NCBI RefSeq assembly: GCF_002095485.1
Contig: NZ_MLFS01000021.1
Span: 1 to 63,406, forward strand
Source of the DNA: Pantoea wallisii
GTDB lineage: Bacteria > Pseudomonadota > Gammaproteobacteria > Enterobacterales > Enterobacteriaceae
DNA: 63,406 bases
Direction of reading: 5' to 3'
Part shown: positions 9,688-19,593 of the stretch, piece by piece
Position numbering within the stretch: the first letter of the stretch is position 1
Layout of the letters: each line of letters starts with the position of its first letter
Position numbers and translations under genes: made by a program
The notes under the pieces: model-generated
Told to the model about the DNA's origin: nothing
What the model saw: the letters and a program-made list of their open reading frames with translations, nothing else
Databases searched by the model: none

Positions 9688-11030
9688 CCACGCAAAGCAC
9701 CCCCGTTATCACTGAGATGCAGGTGATCCCGGTTGCCGGTTACGACAGTATGTTACTCAACATTGGCGGCGCGCACAGCGCCTGCTTTACCCGCAATATC
9801 GTGGTGCTCACCGACAGCGCCGGGCACACTGGCGTGGGTGAAGCGCCGGGCGGTGAAACCATCTACCAGACACTGACAGACGCGATCCCACAGGTGAAGG
9901 GCCAGCAGGTGGCACGTATGAACCGGCTGGTGCAGCAGGTGCACAAGGGCAATCAGTCGGCAGATTTCGATACCTTTGGCAAAGGCGCGTGGACCTTTGA
10001 GCTGCGCGTCAATGCCGTCGCCGCGCTGGAGGCGGCACTGCTTGACCTGCTCGGGCAGTGCCTGGGCGTGCCGGTGGCGGAGCTGCTTGGTCCCGGCCAG
10101 CAGCGCGATGAGGTAACGGTACTTGGTTATCTGTTCTATATCGGTGACCGCCGCAAAACCGATCTCGGCTACCTGAGCGGTGAATCGGCCAGCCACGACT
10201 GGTATCGCCTGCGCCATCAGGAGGCGCTGACGCCGGAAGCCGTGGTGCGCCTGGCGGAAGCGGCGCAGGACAAATATGGCTTTAAAGATTTCAAACTGAA
10301 GGGTGGTGTGCTGCCCGGCGAGCAGGAGATTGCATCGGCGGTGGCGCTCAAAAAGCGCTTCCCCGAGGCGCGCATCACGGTCGATCCCAACGGGGCCTGG
10401 CACCTGGATGAGGCGATAGGGCTGTGCAAAGGCATGGGCGATGTACTGACCTACGCCGAAGATCCGTGCGGCGCAGAGCAGGGCTATTCGGGACGGGAAG
10501 TGATGGCCGAGTTCCGTCGCGCCACGGGCTTGCCGGTCGCCACCAATATGATCGCCACCAACTGGCGCGAGATGAATCATGCGGTGATGCTCAATGCCGT
10601 CGATATCCCGCTGGCCGATCCACATTTCTGGACGCTGAGCGGCGCGGTGCGTGTGGCGCAGCTGTGTGATGACTGGGGCTTGACCTGGGGCTGCCACTCC
10701 AATAATCACTTCGATATTTCGCTGGCGATGTTCACCCACGTCGGTGCGGCCGCGCCCGGTAACCCCACCGCGATTGATACCCACTGGATCTGGCAGGAGG
10801 GCGAGCAGCGCCTGACGAAAGAGCCGCTGCAGATCCGCAACGGAAAAATTGCGGTACCGGATAAGCCTGGCCTGGGCGTTGAGCTGGACTGGGATCGCCT
10901 GCAGCAGGCCAATGCCCTCTACAAATCACTGCCGGCAGGCGCGCGTAATGACGCCACGGCGATGCAGTATCTGGTTCCCGGTTGGTCGTTCGACCGCAAG
11001 CGCCCGGCGTTTGGGCGCACTCATGCATAA
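9684..11030 (+). CDS. gudX: Glucarate dehydratase-related protein GudX
   Basis: GudX is an enolase-superfamily paralog of GudD; the E. coli protein shows weak glucarate/idarate dehydratase activity. Length 448 aa (446 in E. coli). The barrel residues are all present: the KxK pair K204/K206 in DFKLKGG, the metal-ligand block [26 protein letters not shown], and the base His (H338) in GCHSNNH. The Ser before that His in GudD is Cys here. It lies between gudP and gudD and overlaps the former by 4 bp. Confidence 0.95.
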   Translation: MTTQSTPVITEMQVIPVAGYDSMLLNIGGAHSACFTRNIVVLTDSAGHTGVGEAPGGETIYQTLTDAIPQVKGQQVARMNRLVQQVHKGNQSADFDTFGKGAWTFELRVNAVAALEAALLDLLGQCLGVPVAELLGPGQQRDEVTVLGYLFYIGDRRKTDLGYLSGESASHDWYRLRHQEALTPEAVVRLAEAAQDKYGFKDFKLKGGVLPGEQEIASAVALKKRFPEARITVDPNGAWHLDEAIGLCKGMGDVLTYAEDPCGAEQGYSGREVMAEFRRATGLPVATNMIATNWREMNHAVMLNAVDIPLADPHFWTLSGAVRVAQLCDDWGLTWGCHSNNHFDISLAMFTHVGAAAPGNPTAIDTHWIWQEGEQRLTKEPLQIRNGKIAVPDKPGLGVELDWDRLQQANALYKSLPAGARNDATAMQYLVPGWSFDRKRPAFGRTHA

Positions 11031-11040
11031 GGAGCAGGAA

Positions 11041-12372
11041 ATGAGTCAGACACCGAAAATCACATCCATGCAGGTCATTCCGGTGGCCGGACACGACAGC
11101 ATGTTGCTTAACCTGAGCGGTGCGCACTCGCCGTTCTTTACCCGCAACATTGTCATTATTAAAGACAATGCGGGCCATACCGGCGTAGGCGAAATTCCGG
11201 GCGGCGAAAAGATTCGCCAGACGCTGGAGGATGCCGCCGCGCTGGTGGTGGAGAAAACCGTCGGCGAGTACAAAAACATCCTGAATCTGGTGCGCAGCAC
11301 CTTCGCGGACCGCGACGCCGGCGGGCGCGGCAATCAGACATTTGACCTGCGCACCACCATTCATGTGGTCACCGGTATTGAAGCAGCGCTGCTGGACCTG
11401 CTGGGCCAGCATCTGGGCGTTAATGTGGCTTCGCTGCTGGGTGAAGGGCAGCAGCGCGATCGCGTTGAGATGCTCGGCTATCTGTTCTATATCGGCGATC
11501 GCAAAAAGACCTCGCTGCCGTACCAGAGCCAGGAGGATGAGGCGTGCGACTGGTATCGCCTGCGTCACGAAGAGGCGCTCTCGCCGGACACTGTGGTACG
11601 GCTGGCGGAGGCCGCTTACGAAAAGTACGGCTTTAACGATTTCAAACTGAAAGGCGGCGTGCTGCGCGGTGGCGAAGAGGCCGAAGCGGTGACGGCGCTG
11701 GCAAAGCGCTTCCCCGAGGCGCGTATTACGCTTGATCCTAATGGTGCCTGGTCGCTGAACGAGGCCATATTGCTCGGCAAGCAGCTGAAAGGCGTGCTGG
11801 CTTACGCTGAAGATCCGTGCGGTGCCGAACAGGGCTACTCCGGCCGCGAAGTGATGGCGGAGTTCCGTCGCGCAACCGGTATGCCAACCGCCACCAACAT
11901 GATCGCCACCGACTGGCGGCAGATGGGCCATACGCTGTCGCTGCAGTCGGTGGATATTCCGCTGGCCGATCCGCACTTCTGGACCATGCAGGGATCGGTG
12001 CGTGTGGCGCAGATGTGCCACGACTTCGGCCTGACCTGGGGCTCGCACTCCAATAACCATTTCGATATCTCGCTGGCGATGTTTACCCACGTTGCCGCGG
12101 CCGCACCGGGCGCTATTACCGCCATCGACACCCACTGGATCTGGCAGGAGGGCAATCAGCGCCTTACCAAAGAGCCGTTCCAGATCAAAGGCGGGATGGT
12201 GCAGGTGCCGCAGAAACCGGGGCTGGGCGTCGAGCTGGATATGGATCAGGTGATGCAGGCCAATGCGCTGTATCAGAAACATGGACTCGGCGCGCGCGAT
12301 GACGCGCAGGCGATGCAGTTCCTCGTACCGAACTGGACCTTTGATAACAAGCGTCCGTGCCTGGTGCGCTAA
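11041..12372 (+). CDS. gudD: Glucarate dehydratase GudD
   Basis: GudD dehydrates D-glucarate (and L-idarate) to 5-keto-4-deoxy-D-glucarate. It is an enolase-superfamily protein of 443 aa (446 in E. coli). Active-site residues can be placed: K202/K204 in DFKLKGG, D232 and N234 in LDPNGAW, E257 in AYAEDPC, N286 in TATNMIAT, and H336 in GSHSNNH. All are shifted by three from the E. coli numbering. The start at 11041 follows AAGGAGCAGGAA. It lies 10 bp after gudX, and a hairpin separates it from garL. Confidence 0.96.
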   Translation: MSQTPKITSMQVIPVAGHDSMLLNLSGAHSPFFTRNIVIIKDNAGHTGVGEIPGGEKIRQTLEDAAALVVEKTVGEYKNILNLVRSTFADRDAGGRGNQTFDLRTTIHVVTGIEAALLDLLGQHLGVNVASLLGEGQQRDRVEMLGYLFYIGDRKKTSLPYQSQEDEACDWYRLRHEEALSPDTVVRLAEAAYEKYGFNDFKLKGGVLRGGEEAEAVTALAKRFPEARITLDPNGAWSLNEAILLGKQLKGVLAYAEDPCGAEQGYSGREVMAEFRRATGMPTATNMIATDWRQMGHTLSLQSVDIPLADPHFWTMQGSVRVAQMCHDFGLTWGSHSNNHFDISLAMFTHVAAAAPGAITAIDTHWIWQEGNQRLTKEPFQIKGGMVQVPQKPGLGVELDMDQVMQANALYQKHGLGARDDAQAMQFLVPNWTFDNKRPCLVR

Positions 12373-12379
12373 TTCCTGT

Positions 12380-12398
12380 GGCTCCCCGCGCGGGAGCC
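12380..12398 (+). repeat. Hairpin between gudD and garL
   Basis: GGCTCCC and GGGAGCC arms enclose CGCGC in the 52-bp gudD-garL gap. There is no T-run, so this probably stabilises or modulates the polycistronic message rather than ending it. Confidence 0.5.
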
Positions 12399-12424
12399 TG
12401 CGCTAACTGACTGGAGCAAAGAAC

Positions 12425-13192
12425 ATGAGTAACGCCTGGCCGAACACCTTTCGTCGCCGCCTGCTGTCCGGAGAGACTCTGATTGGCAGCTGGTGTGCCC
12501 TTGCCAACCCGATCACCACTGAAGTGCTGGGGCTGGCGGGTTTTGACTGGCTGGTACTGGATGGCGAACACGCCCCCAATGACATCACCACCTTTATTCC
12601 ACAGCTGATGGCGCTGAAGGGCAGCCACAGCGCGCCGGTGGTACGTCCGCCGTGTAACGAACCGATCATCATCAAGCGTTTGCTGGATATCGGCTTCTAT
12701 AACTTCCTGATTCCGTTTGTGGAGACGGAAGAGGATGCGCTGCGCGCGGTGGCTTCCACCCGCTATCCGCCGGTTGGCATTCGCGGCGTGTCGGTTTCGC
12801 ACCGGAGCAACATGTACGGCACGCTGCCGGAGTACAACAGCACCATCAACGACAACATCAGCGTCATGGTGCAGATCGAAACGCAGCAGGCGGTAGACAA
12901 TATTGATGCGATTGCGGCAGTCGAGGGCGTGGACGGCATCTTTGTCGGTCCGGGCGATCTCTCAGCGGCGCTGGGTTATCTCGGCCAGCCTGCGCATCCG
13001 GAAGTGCTGAAAGTGATTAAACATGTCTTTGAGCGGGCGAAAGCCGCCGGCAAACCCAGCGGCATTCTGGCACCGGTTGAAGCCGATGCGCGCCGTTACC
13101 TGGAGTGGGGCGCCAGCTTTGTGGCGGTCGGTAGCGATCTGGGTGTTTTCCGCCACGCCACGCAGGCGCTGTGCGACAAATTTAAGCAGTAA
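12425..13192 (+). CDS. garL: 5-keto-4-deoxy-D-glucarate aldolase GarL
   Basis: GarL is a class II, metal-dependent aldolase of the HpcH/HpaI family that cleaves 5-keto-4-deoxy-D-glucarate to pyruvate and tartronate semialdehyde. The catalytic histidine (H49) is in [11 protein letters not shown]. The metal-binding region [32 protein letters not shown] and [18 protein letters not shown] are conserved. The length is 255 aa (256 in E. coli). A GGAGCAAAGAAC leader precedes the ATG. It sits directly upstream of garR. Confidence 0.95.
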   Translation: MSNAWPNTFRRRLLSGETLIGSWCALANPITTEVLGLAGFDWLVLDGEHAPNDITTFIPQLMALKGSHSAPVVRPPCNEPIIIKRLLDIGFYNFLIPFVETEEDALRAVASTRYPPVGIRGVSVSHRSNMYGTLPEYNSTINDNISVMVQIETQQAVDNIDAIAAVEGVDGIFVGPGDLSAALGYLGQPAHPEVLKVIKHVFERAKAAGKPSGILAPVEADARRYLEWGASFVAVGSDLGVFRHATQALCDKFKQ

Positions 13193-13211
13193 CTGACGAA
13201 GAGGAAAGGCA

Positions 13212-14096
13212 ATGAAAATTGGATTTATCGGCCTGGGCATTATGGGCAAACCGATGAGTAAAAACCTGGTGAAAGCCGGTTATACGCTGGTAGTGCGCGA
13301 TCATAACGCCAGCAACGAAGCCGAGCTGGTTGAGCTGGGTGCCACCGTGGCGAAAACGCCGAAAGAGGTGGCGGAACAGGTTGACGTGGTCATCACCATG
13401 GTGCCGAACTCGCCGCAGGTGAAAGAGGTGTGTCTGGGTGCCGGCGGCATCATTGAGGGGGCTAAGCCCGGATTGGTGGTCATCGACATGAGCTCCATTG
13501 CACCGCTGGCCAGCCGCGAAGTACACGATGCGCTGGCAGAGAAGGGCATCAAAATGCTGGATGCGCCCGTCAGCGGCGGCGAGCCAAAAGCGATTGAGGG
13601 CACGCTGTCAGTGATGGTCGGCGGTGATAAAGCGGTGTTTGACGCCCACTACGACGTGATGAAAGCCATGGCGGGTTCGGTCGTGCACACCGGCGATATC
13701 GGCGCGGGCAACGTCACCAAACTGGCGAATCAGGTGATCGTGGCGCTGAATATCGCCGCAATGTCCGAAGCGCTGTCGCTGGCAACCAAAGCGGGTGTGA
13801 ATCCGGAGCTGGTGTATCAGGCGATTCGCGGCGGTCTGGCCGGCAGTACCGTGCTGGATGCCAAAGCACCGATGGTGCTGGATCGTAACTTCAAGCCGGG
13901 CTTCCGTATTGACCTGCATATCAAAGACCTGGCTAACGCGCTCGACACCTCGCACGGCATTGGCGCACACCTGCCGCTGACCGCGGCGGTAATGGAGATG
14001 ATGCAGGCGCTGAAAGTGGATGGGCAAGGGACGTCCGATCATAGCGCGCTGGCTTGCTATTATGAAAAATTAGCGAAAGTTGAGATCACCCGGTAG
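13212..14096 (+). CDS. garR: Tartronate semialdehyde reductase GarR
   Basis: GarR (2-hydroxy-3-oxopropionate reductase) reduces tartronate semialdehyde to D-glycerate with NAD(P)H. It is a beta-hydroxyacid dehydrogenase family member: the dinucleotide fold GFIGLGIMGKPM at residues 4-15, the substrate loop DAPVSGGEPKA (118-127), and the catalytic lysine K170 in GAGNVTKLANQ. The length of 294 aa equals the E. coli protein. AAGAGGAAAGGC provides the ribosome site. It acts between the GarL and GarK steps. Confidence 0.95.
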   Translation: MKIGFIGLGIMGKPMSKNLVKAGYTLVVRDHNASNEAELVELGATVAKTPKEVAEQVDVVITMVPNSPQVKEVCLGAGGIIEGAKPGLVVIDMSSIAPLASREVHDALAEKGIKMLDAPVSGGEPKAIEGTLSVMVGGDKAVFDAHYDVMKAMAGSVVHTGDIGAGNVTKLANQVIVALNIAAMSEALSLATKAGVNPELVYQAIRGGLAGSTVLDAKAPMVLDRNFKPGFRIDLHIKDLANALDTSHGIGAHLPLTAAVMEMMQALKVDGQGTSDHSALACYYEKLAKVEITR

Positions 14097-14102
14097 TGCA
14101 CG

Positions 14103-14128
14103 GGTCCGGCATCTGCGGAGGCCGGACC
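14103..14128 (+). repeat. Hairpin between garR and garK
   Basis: GGTCCGGC and GCCGGACC form perfect 8-bp arms in the 84-bp gap before garK, without a T-run. It may lower or stabilise the distal part of the transcript. Confidence 0.5.
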
Positions 14129-14180
14129 GTTCATCGCCTTAGCTGGACGGAGTTCCGTCATCTACGCGCTCGGATTGCCT

Positions 14181-15320
14181 ATGAAAATTGTCATCGCACC
14201 GGATTCATACAAAGAGAGTTTGTCTGCCCTGGAAGTGGCGGACGCGATTGAAGCAGGATTCCGCGAGATCTTTCCTGCTGCCGACTACGTAAAGATACCG
14301 GTTGCTGATGGCGGTGAAGGCACGGTAGAGGCGATGGTGGCAGCCACCCAGGGCAGCATCGTCAGGCTGACGGTCACCGGGCCGCTGGGTAAACCGGTTG
14401 ACGCCTTTTACGGTTTATCAGGCGATCGGCATACCGCATTTATCGAAATGGCGGCCGCCAGCGGGCTGGAGCTGGTGCCGGCGGCACAGCGCGATCCGCG
14501 GGTAACAACCTCCTATGGCACCGGTGAGCTGATCGCGAATGCGCTCGATCGCGGTGTTAAACACATCATTATTGGTATCGGCGGCAGCGCAACGAATGAT
14601 GGCGGTTCAGGTATGGTGCAGGCGCTGGGCGCACAGTTGCTGGATGCACAAAACCGTGAGATTGGCCACGGCGGCGGCGCGTTACCGCAGCTGGCCCGCA
14701 TTGATATCACTGAGCTGGATCCGCGGCTTAGACAGTGCCGCATTGAAGTGGCCTGTGATGTCACCAATCCGCTGCTGGGTGAGAAGGGTGCCTCAGCGAT
14801 TTTTGGGCCGCAGAAAGGGGCAACGCCGGAGCTGGTACAGCAGCTGGATGATGCGCTGGCGCACTACGCCGGTATTATTCAGCGCGATCTGGATATCGAC
14901 GTGCTGCACATTGCCGGTGGCGGCGCAGCGGGCGGCATGGGCGCGGCGCTGCATGCGTTTTGCCAGGCAGAGCTGCGGCGCGGCATTGAGATTGTGACTG
15001 AAGCGCTCGGGCTGGCGGATCAGGTGAAAGATGCTGACCTGGTGATCACCGGCGAAGGGCGTATCGACAGTCAGAGTATCAACGGTAAAGTGCCGATTGG
15101 CGTCGCCCAGGTGGCGAAGCAGTTTAACAAGCCGGTAATTGGGATTGCCGGCAGCCTGACGGCCGATGTCGGTGTAGTGCATGCGCACGGGCTGGATGCG
15201 GTTTACAGCGTGTTATTCGGTATCTGTACGCTGGATGAGGCGCTGGCCCAGGCCGCACAGAATGTGCGCCTGACGGCAAGAAATGTCGCTGCCACGATTA
15301 AGGTTGGGCAGGGGTTGTAG
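14181..15320 (+). CDS. garK: Glycerate 2-kinase GarK
   Basis: GarK phosphorylates D-glycerate to 2-phosphoglycerate, delivering the aldarate carbon to glycolysis at the enolase substrate. The N-terminus MKIVIAPDSYKESLSALEVA, the GGEGTVEAM loop, the IGIGGSATNDGGSGM block and ITGEGRIDSQSINGK are typical of the glycerate kinase I family. From the ATG at 14181 it is 379 aa (381 in E. coli); an in-frame TTG at 14175 would add two residues. It is the last gene of the gud/gar operon, and a GGTCGCC palindrome follows the stop. Confidence 0.95.
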   Translation: MKIVIAPDSYKESLSALEVADAIEAGFREIFPAADYVKIPVADGGEGTVEAMVAATQGSIVRLTVTGPLGKPVDAFYGLSGDRHTAFIEMAAASGLELVPAAQRDPRVTTSYGTGELIANALDRGVKHIIIGIGGSATNDGGSGMVQALGAQLLDAQNREIGHGGGALPQLARIDITELDPRLRQCRIEVACDVTNPLLGEKGASAIFGPQKGATPELVQQLDDALAHYAGIIQRDLDIDVLHIAGGGAAGGMGAALHAFCQAELRRGIEIVTEALGLADQVKDADLVITGEGRIDSQSINGKVPIGVAQVAKQFNKPVIGIAGSLTADVGVVHAHGLDAVYSVLFGICTLDEALAQAAQNVRLTARNVAATIKVGQGL

Positions 15321-15323
15321 CCA

Positions 15324-15343
15324 GGTCGCCATGAGTGGCGACC
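15324..15343. repeat. GGTCGCC-type palindrome after garK
   Basis: GGTCGCCA-TGAG-TGGCGACC is an inverted repeat with perfect 8-bp arms just past the garK stop. Related elements lie at 15389-15408, 21854-21873, 26777-26796 and 26823-26842. Confidence 0.7.
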
Positions 15344-15388
15344 CTGTGAAAAACTCGTGCGGTTAATGGCGCGCCGGAAGCTCTTCAG

Positions 15389-15408
15389 GGTCAGCATTCA
15401 TGCTGACC
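15389..15408. repeat. GGTCAGCAT-type palindrome near the barA 3' end
   Basis: GGTCAGCAT-TC-ATGCTGACC has perfect 9-bp arms and lies in the convergent garK/barA gap. It is a sequence variant of the GGTCGCCAT family found elsewhere in the window. Confidence 0.65.
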
Positions 15409-15428
15409 TTATTACACACCGCACGCCC

Positions 15429-18154
15429 TCAACCCGCCAGCAGCTTGCGTGCCTCGCGCGCCACATTCGCCATCTCATCGCTCAGCTCCAGCAGCTCCGG
15501 CTCCAGCGCCTCGATATCACTCTCCTGATGCAAACTCTTCTCCAGCTGCTGACAAAGCTGCTTCAGACGCGGCACGCCGCTGTAGCTGGCGCTGCCGTGC
15601 AGCTTATGAATAATCTCGCGCAGCCCGTTCACATCGTTAGCCGCCATGCACTCCGCCACGCGCTGCTCCACCTCCGGCAGGAAATCCAGCAGCATCCGGA
15701 GCAGATCGCGCGCCAGATCCGGTTTATTCGCCGCCTGACGCAGCGCCAGGTCCCAGTCGAGTGAGGGCGCAATCCCGGGCTGCAGCGGCGGTGCGCTGGC
15801 AAGATTCGGCGCATAGCGCTGAAGCAGCTGGCTCAGTTTAGCTTCATCAATCGGCTTAGCCAGATAGTCGTTCATGCCGGCGGCAATCAGCTGCTCGCGC
15901 TCGCCATCCAGCGCATGGGCGGTTACCGCCACAATCGGCGTACTGGCATGCAGGGGCAGGCCGCGGATGATTTCACTGGCGCGGATTCCATCGATATCCG
16001 GCATCTGGATATCCATCAGAATCACATCCAGCTTATGCAGCCGCGCTTCGCGAATCGCCTGCTCCGCGTTATCGCACAACACAATATTCTGCACCTGCTC
16101 CTCCAGCAGGCGCCGATCAGCTTCAGATTGGCCGGGTTATCATCCACTGCCATCACCGTCAGCGGCTGGCGCGCGCTGCGCGGCAGGGTTGCGGGGTGGC
16201 GCATGTTCAGATCCAGCAGCATCGGCAGCAGGCGCGTCAGCGAAACCGGTTTGGCCAGGCAGCCCGCAATACCGCGTGCGCGCAGATCATCGGCGAACAG
16301 CATCATTTCACTCGGCAGCGCCAGCAGCACCGAATCCGCATGGCTGCGCAGGCGCGTAATCAGCGCATCCGGCAAGGTGGCCGGGTGCGGGTCGTTCACC
16401 GGCAGGCCCAGCAGCAGTAGCGGGAAGCGCGTGGCGGGCAGATCGTCAATGCTGGCGTAATGCTGCACCTGCAGCGGCGTTATGCTCAGCATCTCCTGCA
16501 CCGCTTTCGCCACGGCCGGATGCGGTTCGATATAGGCCAACTGCGTGGCGTGCAGATCGTCCAGCACGCGTGGAATGGCCGGCGCGTTGGGATTGAGATC
16601 CAGATGCACATGCACCCAGAAGGTGGAGCCGTGATCCTGACGACTGTGGAAGGCGATCTCACCGCCCATCTCCTGGACCAGCTTCTGGGTAATGACTAAA
16701 CCGAGGCCGGTGCCGCCGTGACGGCGCGTAATGCTGGCATCCGCCTGGCGAAATGCCTGGAACAGCTGTGACTGCTGCTGCTCAGAGATGCCAATGCCGG
16801 TGTCGTGCACCTGGATCTCCAGCTCTACGCGCGTGGCGTTCAGGCTGCGCAGCTCAACGCGCAGATCAATGTGGCCGCGCTCGGTGAACTTGATGGCATT
16901 GCCGATCAGGTTAATCAAAATCTGCTGCAGGCGCAGCGGATCGCCAATCACGTTATCCGGCACCTGCTTCTCCAGGCATACGGTGATCTCCAGCCCCTTA
17001 TCGTGCGCGGAGGGCGCCAGCAGGACCAGGGTCTCATCCAGCGTGGCGCGCAGCGGGAAGGGGATCGACTCCAGCACCAGCTTGCCCGCTTCCAGCTTAG
17101 AGAAGTCGAGCACGTCGTTGATGATGCTGAGCAAATTGTTAGCCGAACGCTCAATGGTGCTCATGTAGTCGCGCTGGTTGGTACTCAGCCCGGTTTTCAG
17201 CATCTGCCGGGTAAAGCCAATCACGCCATTAAGCGGGGTACGCAACTCGTGCGACATATTGGCGAGGAACTCCGATTTAATACGCGCCGCCTCCTGCGCG
17301 CGCTTCTTCGCCAGATCCAGTTCAACGTTCTGAATCTCCAGCTGCTCCAGCGTTTCGCGCAGGTCGTAGGTGGCCTGATCGATATTCTGCTGCATCTCTT
17401 CGTGATAGGCGGTCAGCGACATCGCCATCGCGTTGATGCCGTTCTTCAGGATGCTCAGTTCACCGAGCATATAGCCATCCACGCGGCTGTCGAGCTGGCC
17501 GCGGCGGATGCGATCCACCGTGGAGACCATATTGCGAATCGGACCGGTCACATCGCGCATCAGGCGATAGGCAAACAGCATAGCGATACATAAACAGAAC
17601 AGCAGCAGCAGCGTGGCGACGAACACCTCTTTGTACTGCTCCAGCCGCACCGACTGCAGATCCAGTTCAATTGCCACATAGCCCAGCGGATTACCGGCCG
17701 GTTTGGCATCTTCACCCGGCAGCTCATCCACTGAGTAGCGCTCAGAGATAATTGGCGTGCGCAATACCATAAGGTTGCCGTGCCGCTCCATGGAGACGCC
17801 ATCCTGCAGCGTAGAGATATCGTCTTTCTGTAACAGCGCGAGGTTTTGATTGTTATTCGACGTCACGTAGGTGTGATTATTGTTGTCGAAAATAGTGATG
17901 GCACGGACAATATCGGAATGACGCCGGTGCAGCAGACTCACCAGTTCACGAATTGCATCGCGGTTGTGCCAGGTCATGCTGTACTCACTGGAGACCGCCA
18001 GCGGTTCGATAATATTGGCGCCGGCATCCTGAACCTGATGCTGGAGTTCGTTATAGCGGTGCACCACGAAAAAGGTGCTGAGCAGCAGACCAATCATCAG
18101 CGTCGGCGCCAGTATCAAAATCATCATTCGCGCCCGCAGGCTATATTTCGTCAT
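15429..18154 (-). pseudogene. barA: Hybrid sensor histidine kinase BarA, frameshifted as read
   Basis: BarA is a tripartite inner-membrane sensor kinase that senses short-chain carboxylates and phosphorylates UvrY, which activates csrB. The 710-codon upstream part holds an N-terminal membrane segment (about residues 10-30), a periplasmic region, a second membrane segment near 180-197, HAMP, the histidine kinase (phospho-His in [15 protein letters not shown]) and the ATPase. The receiver begins at [16 protein letters not shown] and breaks at about 16109; it resumes in the frame of 15429-16094 ([13 protein letters not shown], then the HPt histidine in IHKLHGSASYSG). Adding one G at a GGG/CCC run restores about 908 aa (918 in E. 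coli). It is either a sequencing error or a recent inactivation. Confidence 0.9.
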
Positions 18155-18244
18155 AATTGTGGCCTGGCGACTCCTGGCATTTTATCCCTGTGTGCACGCC
18201 GCGTACGGTTGCACACTCCGTTAATATCGAGAATTTATAACACT

Positions 18245-19561
18245 ATGGCGCAATTTTACTCCGCAAAACAGCGTGTGACGACTAAGCAGCGGATCACCGT
18301 CACGATAGAAGACCTTGATCCCTTTGGACAGGGCGTGGCGCGCCATAATGGCAAAACCGTGTTTGTCAGCGGCGCGCTGCCCGGTGAACAGGCCGAAATA
18401 ACCGTGACGGAAGATAAACGGCAGTTTGCGCGTGCGAAAGCGAAAACCATCACCCAGCCCAGCCCGCAGCGGGAGACGCCGCGCTGCGTACACTTTGGCG
18501 TGTGCGGTGGCTGTCAGCAGCAGCACGCTGCGGTGGCGCTGCAGCAGGAGAGTAAAGCGCGTGCGCTGAGCCGCATGCTGAGCCGCGAGGCGCCGCTGCC
18601 GGTGCGCGTTGACGAGATCATCAGCGGCAGTCCTTGGGGCTATCGCCGCCGCGCGCGGCTGGGCTTGCAGTGGCACCCCAAACAGCAGCGTCTGCTGATG
18701 GGGTTCCGGCAGGCGGCCAGTAACGATCTGGTTGAACTGAAGCAGTGCCCCGTTTTGGTGCCCGAGCTTGAAGCGCTGCTGCAACCGCTGCACCACTGCC
18801 TGAGCAGCCTGAACGCGGTTAAACGGCTGGGGCATGTTGAGCTGGTGCTGGCCGATAACGGTCCGCTGCTGGTGCTGCGCCATCTTGATGCGCTCTCAGC
18901 AGCCGATCGCGCAAAACTGGAACGCTTTTCGCATGAGCACCGGCTGATGACCTTCCTGGCCGACGGCAGCGAGACGCTGCAGGCACTGCAGGCGACCGAA
19001 CCCTTCTACCATTCGTTTGATCTACAGCTCACGTTCAGCCCGCAGGATTTTATCCAGGTGAATGATGGCGTGAATCAGCAGATGGTGGCGAAAGCGATCG
19101 CCTGGCTGGATCTGCAGCCCGACGATCGCGTGCTTGATCTGTTCTGCGGCATGGGCAACTTCACATTGCCTGTAGGAAAGTGCGTACAAAATGCGGTGGG
19201 TGTGGAGGGTGTAGCAGCATTAGTGCGTCAGGCAGAGTATAATGCTCAGCTTAACAATCTCAGAAATGTCTGCTTCTTCCAGCACAACTTAGAGGAAGAT
19301 GTCTCGCGCCAGCCATGGGCGGCGCAGGGATTTAATAAAGTGTTACTGGACCCGGCACGGGCCGGGGCTGCGGGCGTAATGTCGCATATCGTTAAACTTG
19401 CGCCAGAACGCGTGGTCTATGTGTCCTGTAACCCAACAACACTTGCTCGTGACAGTCAGACATTTCTGTCAGCGGGCTACCACTTGGAAAGGGTCGCGAT
19501 GCTGGATATGTTCCCACATACCAGCCATCTCGAATCCATGGTGCTGTTTAGCAAAACATAA
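18245..19561 (+). CDS. rlmD: 23S rRNA (uracil(1939)-C(5))-methyltransferase RlmD
   Basis: RlmD (RumA) methylates U1939 of 23S rRNA using AdoMet. It has an N-terminal TRAM domain (about 15-75), then the 4Fe-4S cysteines C81, C87 and C90 in [10 protein letters not shown], identical in position to E. coli. The C-terminal Rossmann methyltransferase has [14 protein letters not shown], and the catalytic Cys (about C395) lies in [13 protein letters not shown]. It is 438 aa from the ATG at 18245. It is divergent from barA, and relA follows 32 bp downstream, the E. coli order. Confidence 0.95.
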   Translation: MAQFYSAKQRVTTKQRITVTIEDLDPFGQGVARHNGKTVFVSGALPGEQAEITVTEDKRQFARAKAKTITQPSPQRETPRCVHFGVCGGCQQQHAAVALQQESKARALSRMLSREAPLPVRVDEIISGSPWGYRRRARLGLQWHPKQQRLLMGFRQAASNDLVELKQCPVLVPELEALLQPLHHCLSSLNAVKRLGHVELVLADNGPLLVLRHLDALSAADRAKLERFSHEHRLMTFLADGSETLQALQATEPFYHSFDLQLTFSPQDFIQVNDGVNQQMVAKAIAWLDLQPDDRVLDLFCGMGNFTLPVGKCVQNAVGVEGVAALVRQAEYNAQLNNLRNVCFFQHNLEEDVSRQPWAAQGFNKVLLDPARAGAAGVMSHIVKLAPERVVYVSCNPTTLARDSQTFLSAGYHLERVAMLDMFPHTSHLESMVLFSKT

Positions 19562-19593
19562 GCGGCGTTTAAGTCGCTATGGCAGGAGAGGAT

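Noticed and set aside
10732..12282. Long minus-strand ORF of 516 codons opposite gudX/gudD
   Set aside because: It mirrors high-GC codon structure of the two dehydratase genes and resembles the antisense ORF of gudX; no recognisable protein features.
15429..16094. A separate orphan receiver-HPt protein gene
   Set aside because: Joins barA exactly when one G is restored; it lacks a start with ribosome site and begins in mid-receiver.
16805..17593. 262-codon plus-strand ORF inside barA
   Set aside because: Antisense shadow of the kinase coding sequence; no Shine-Dalgarno and no family motif.
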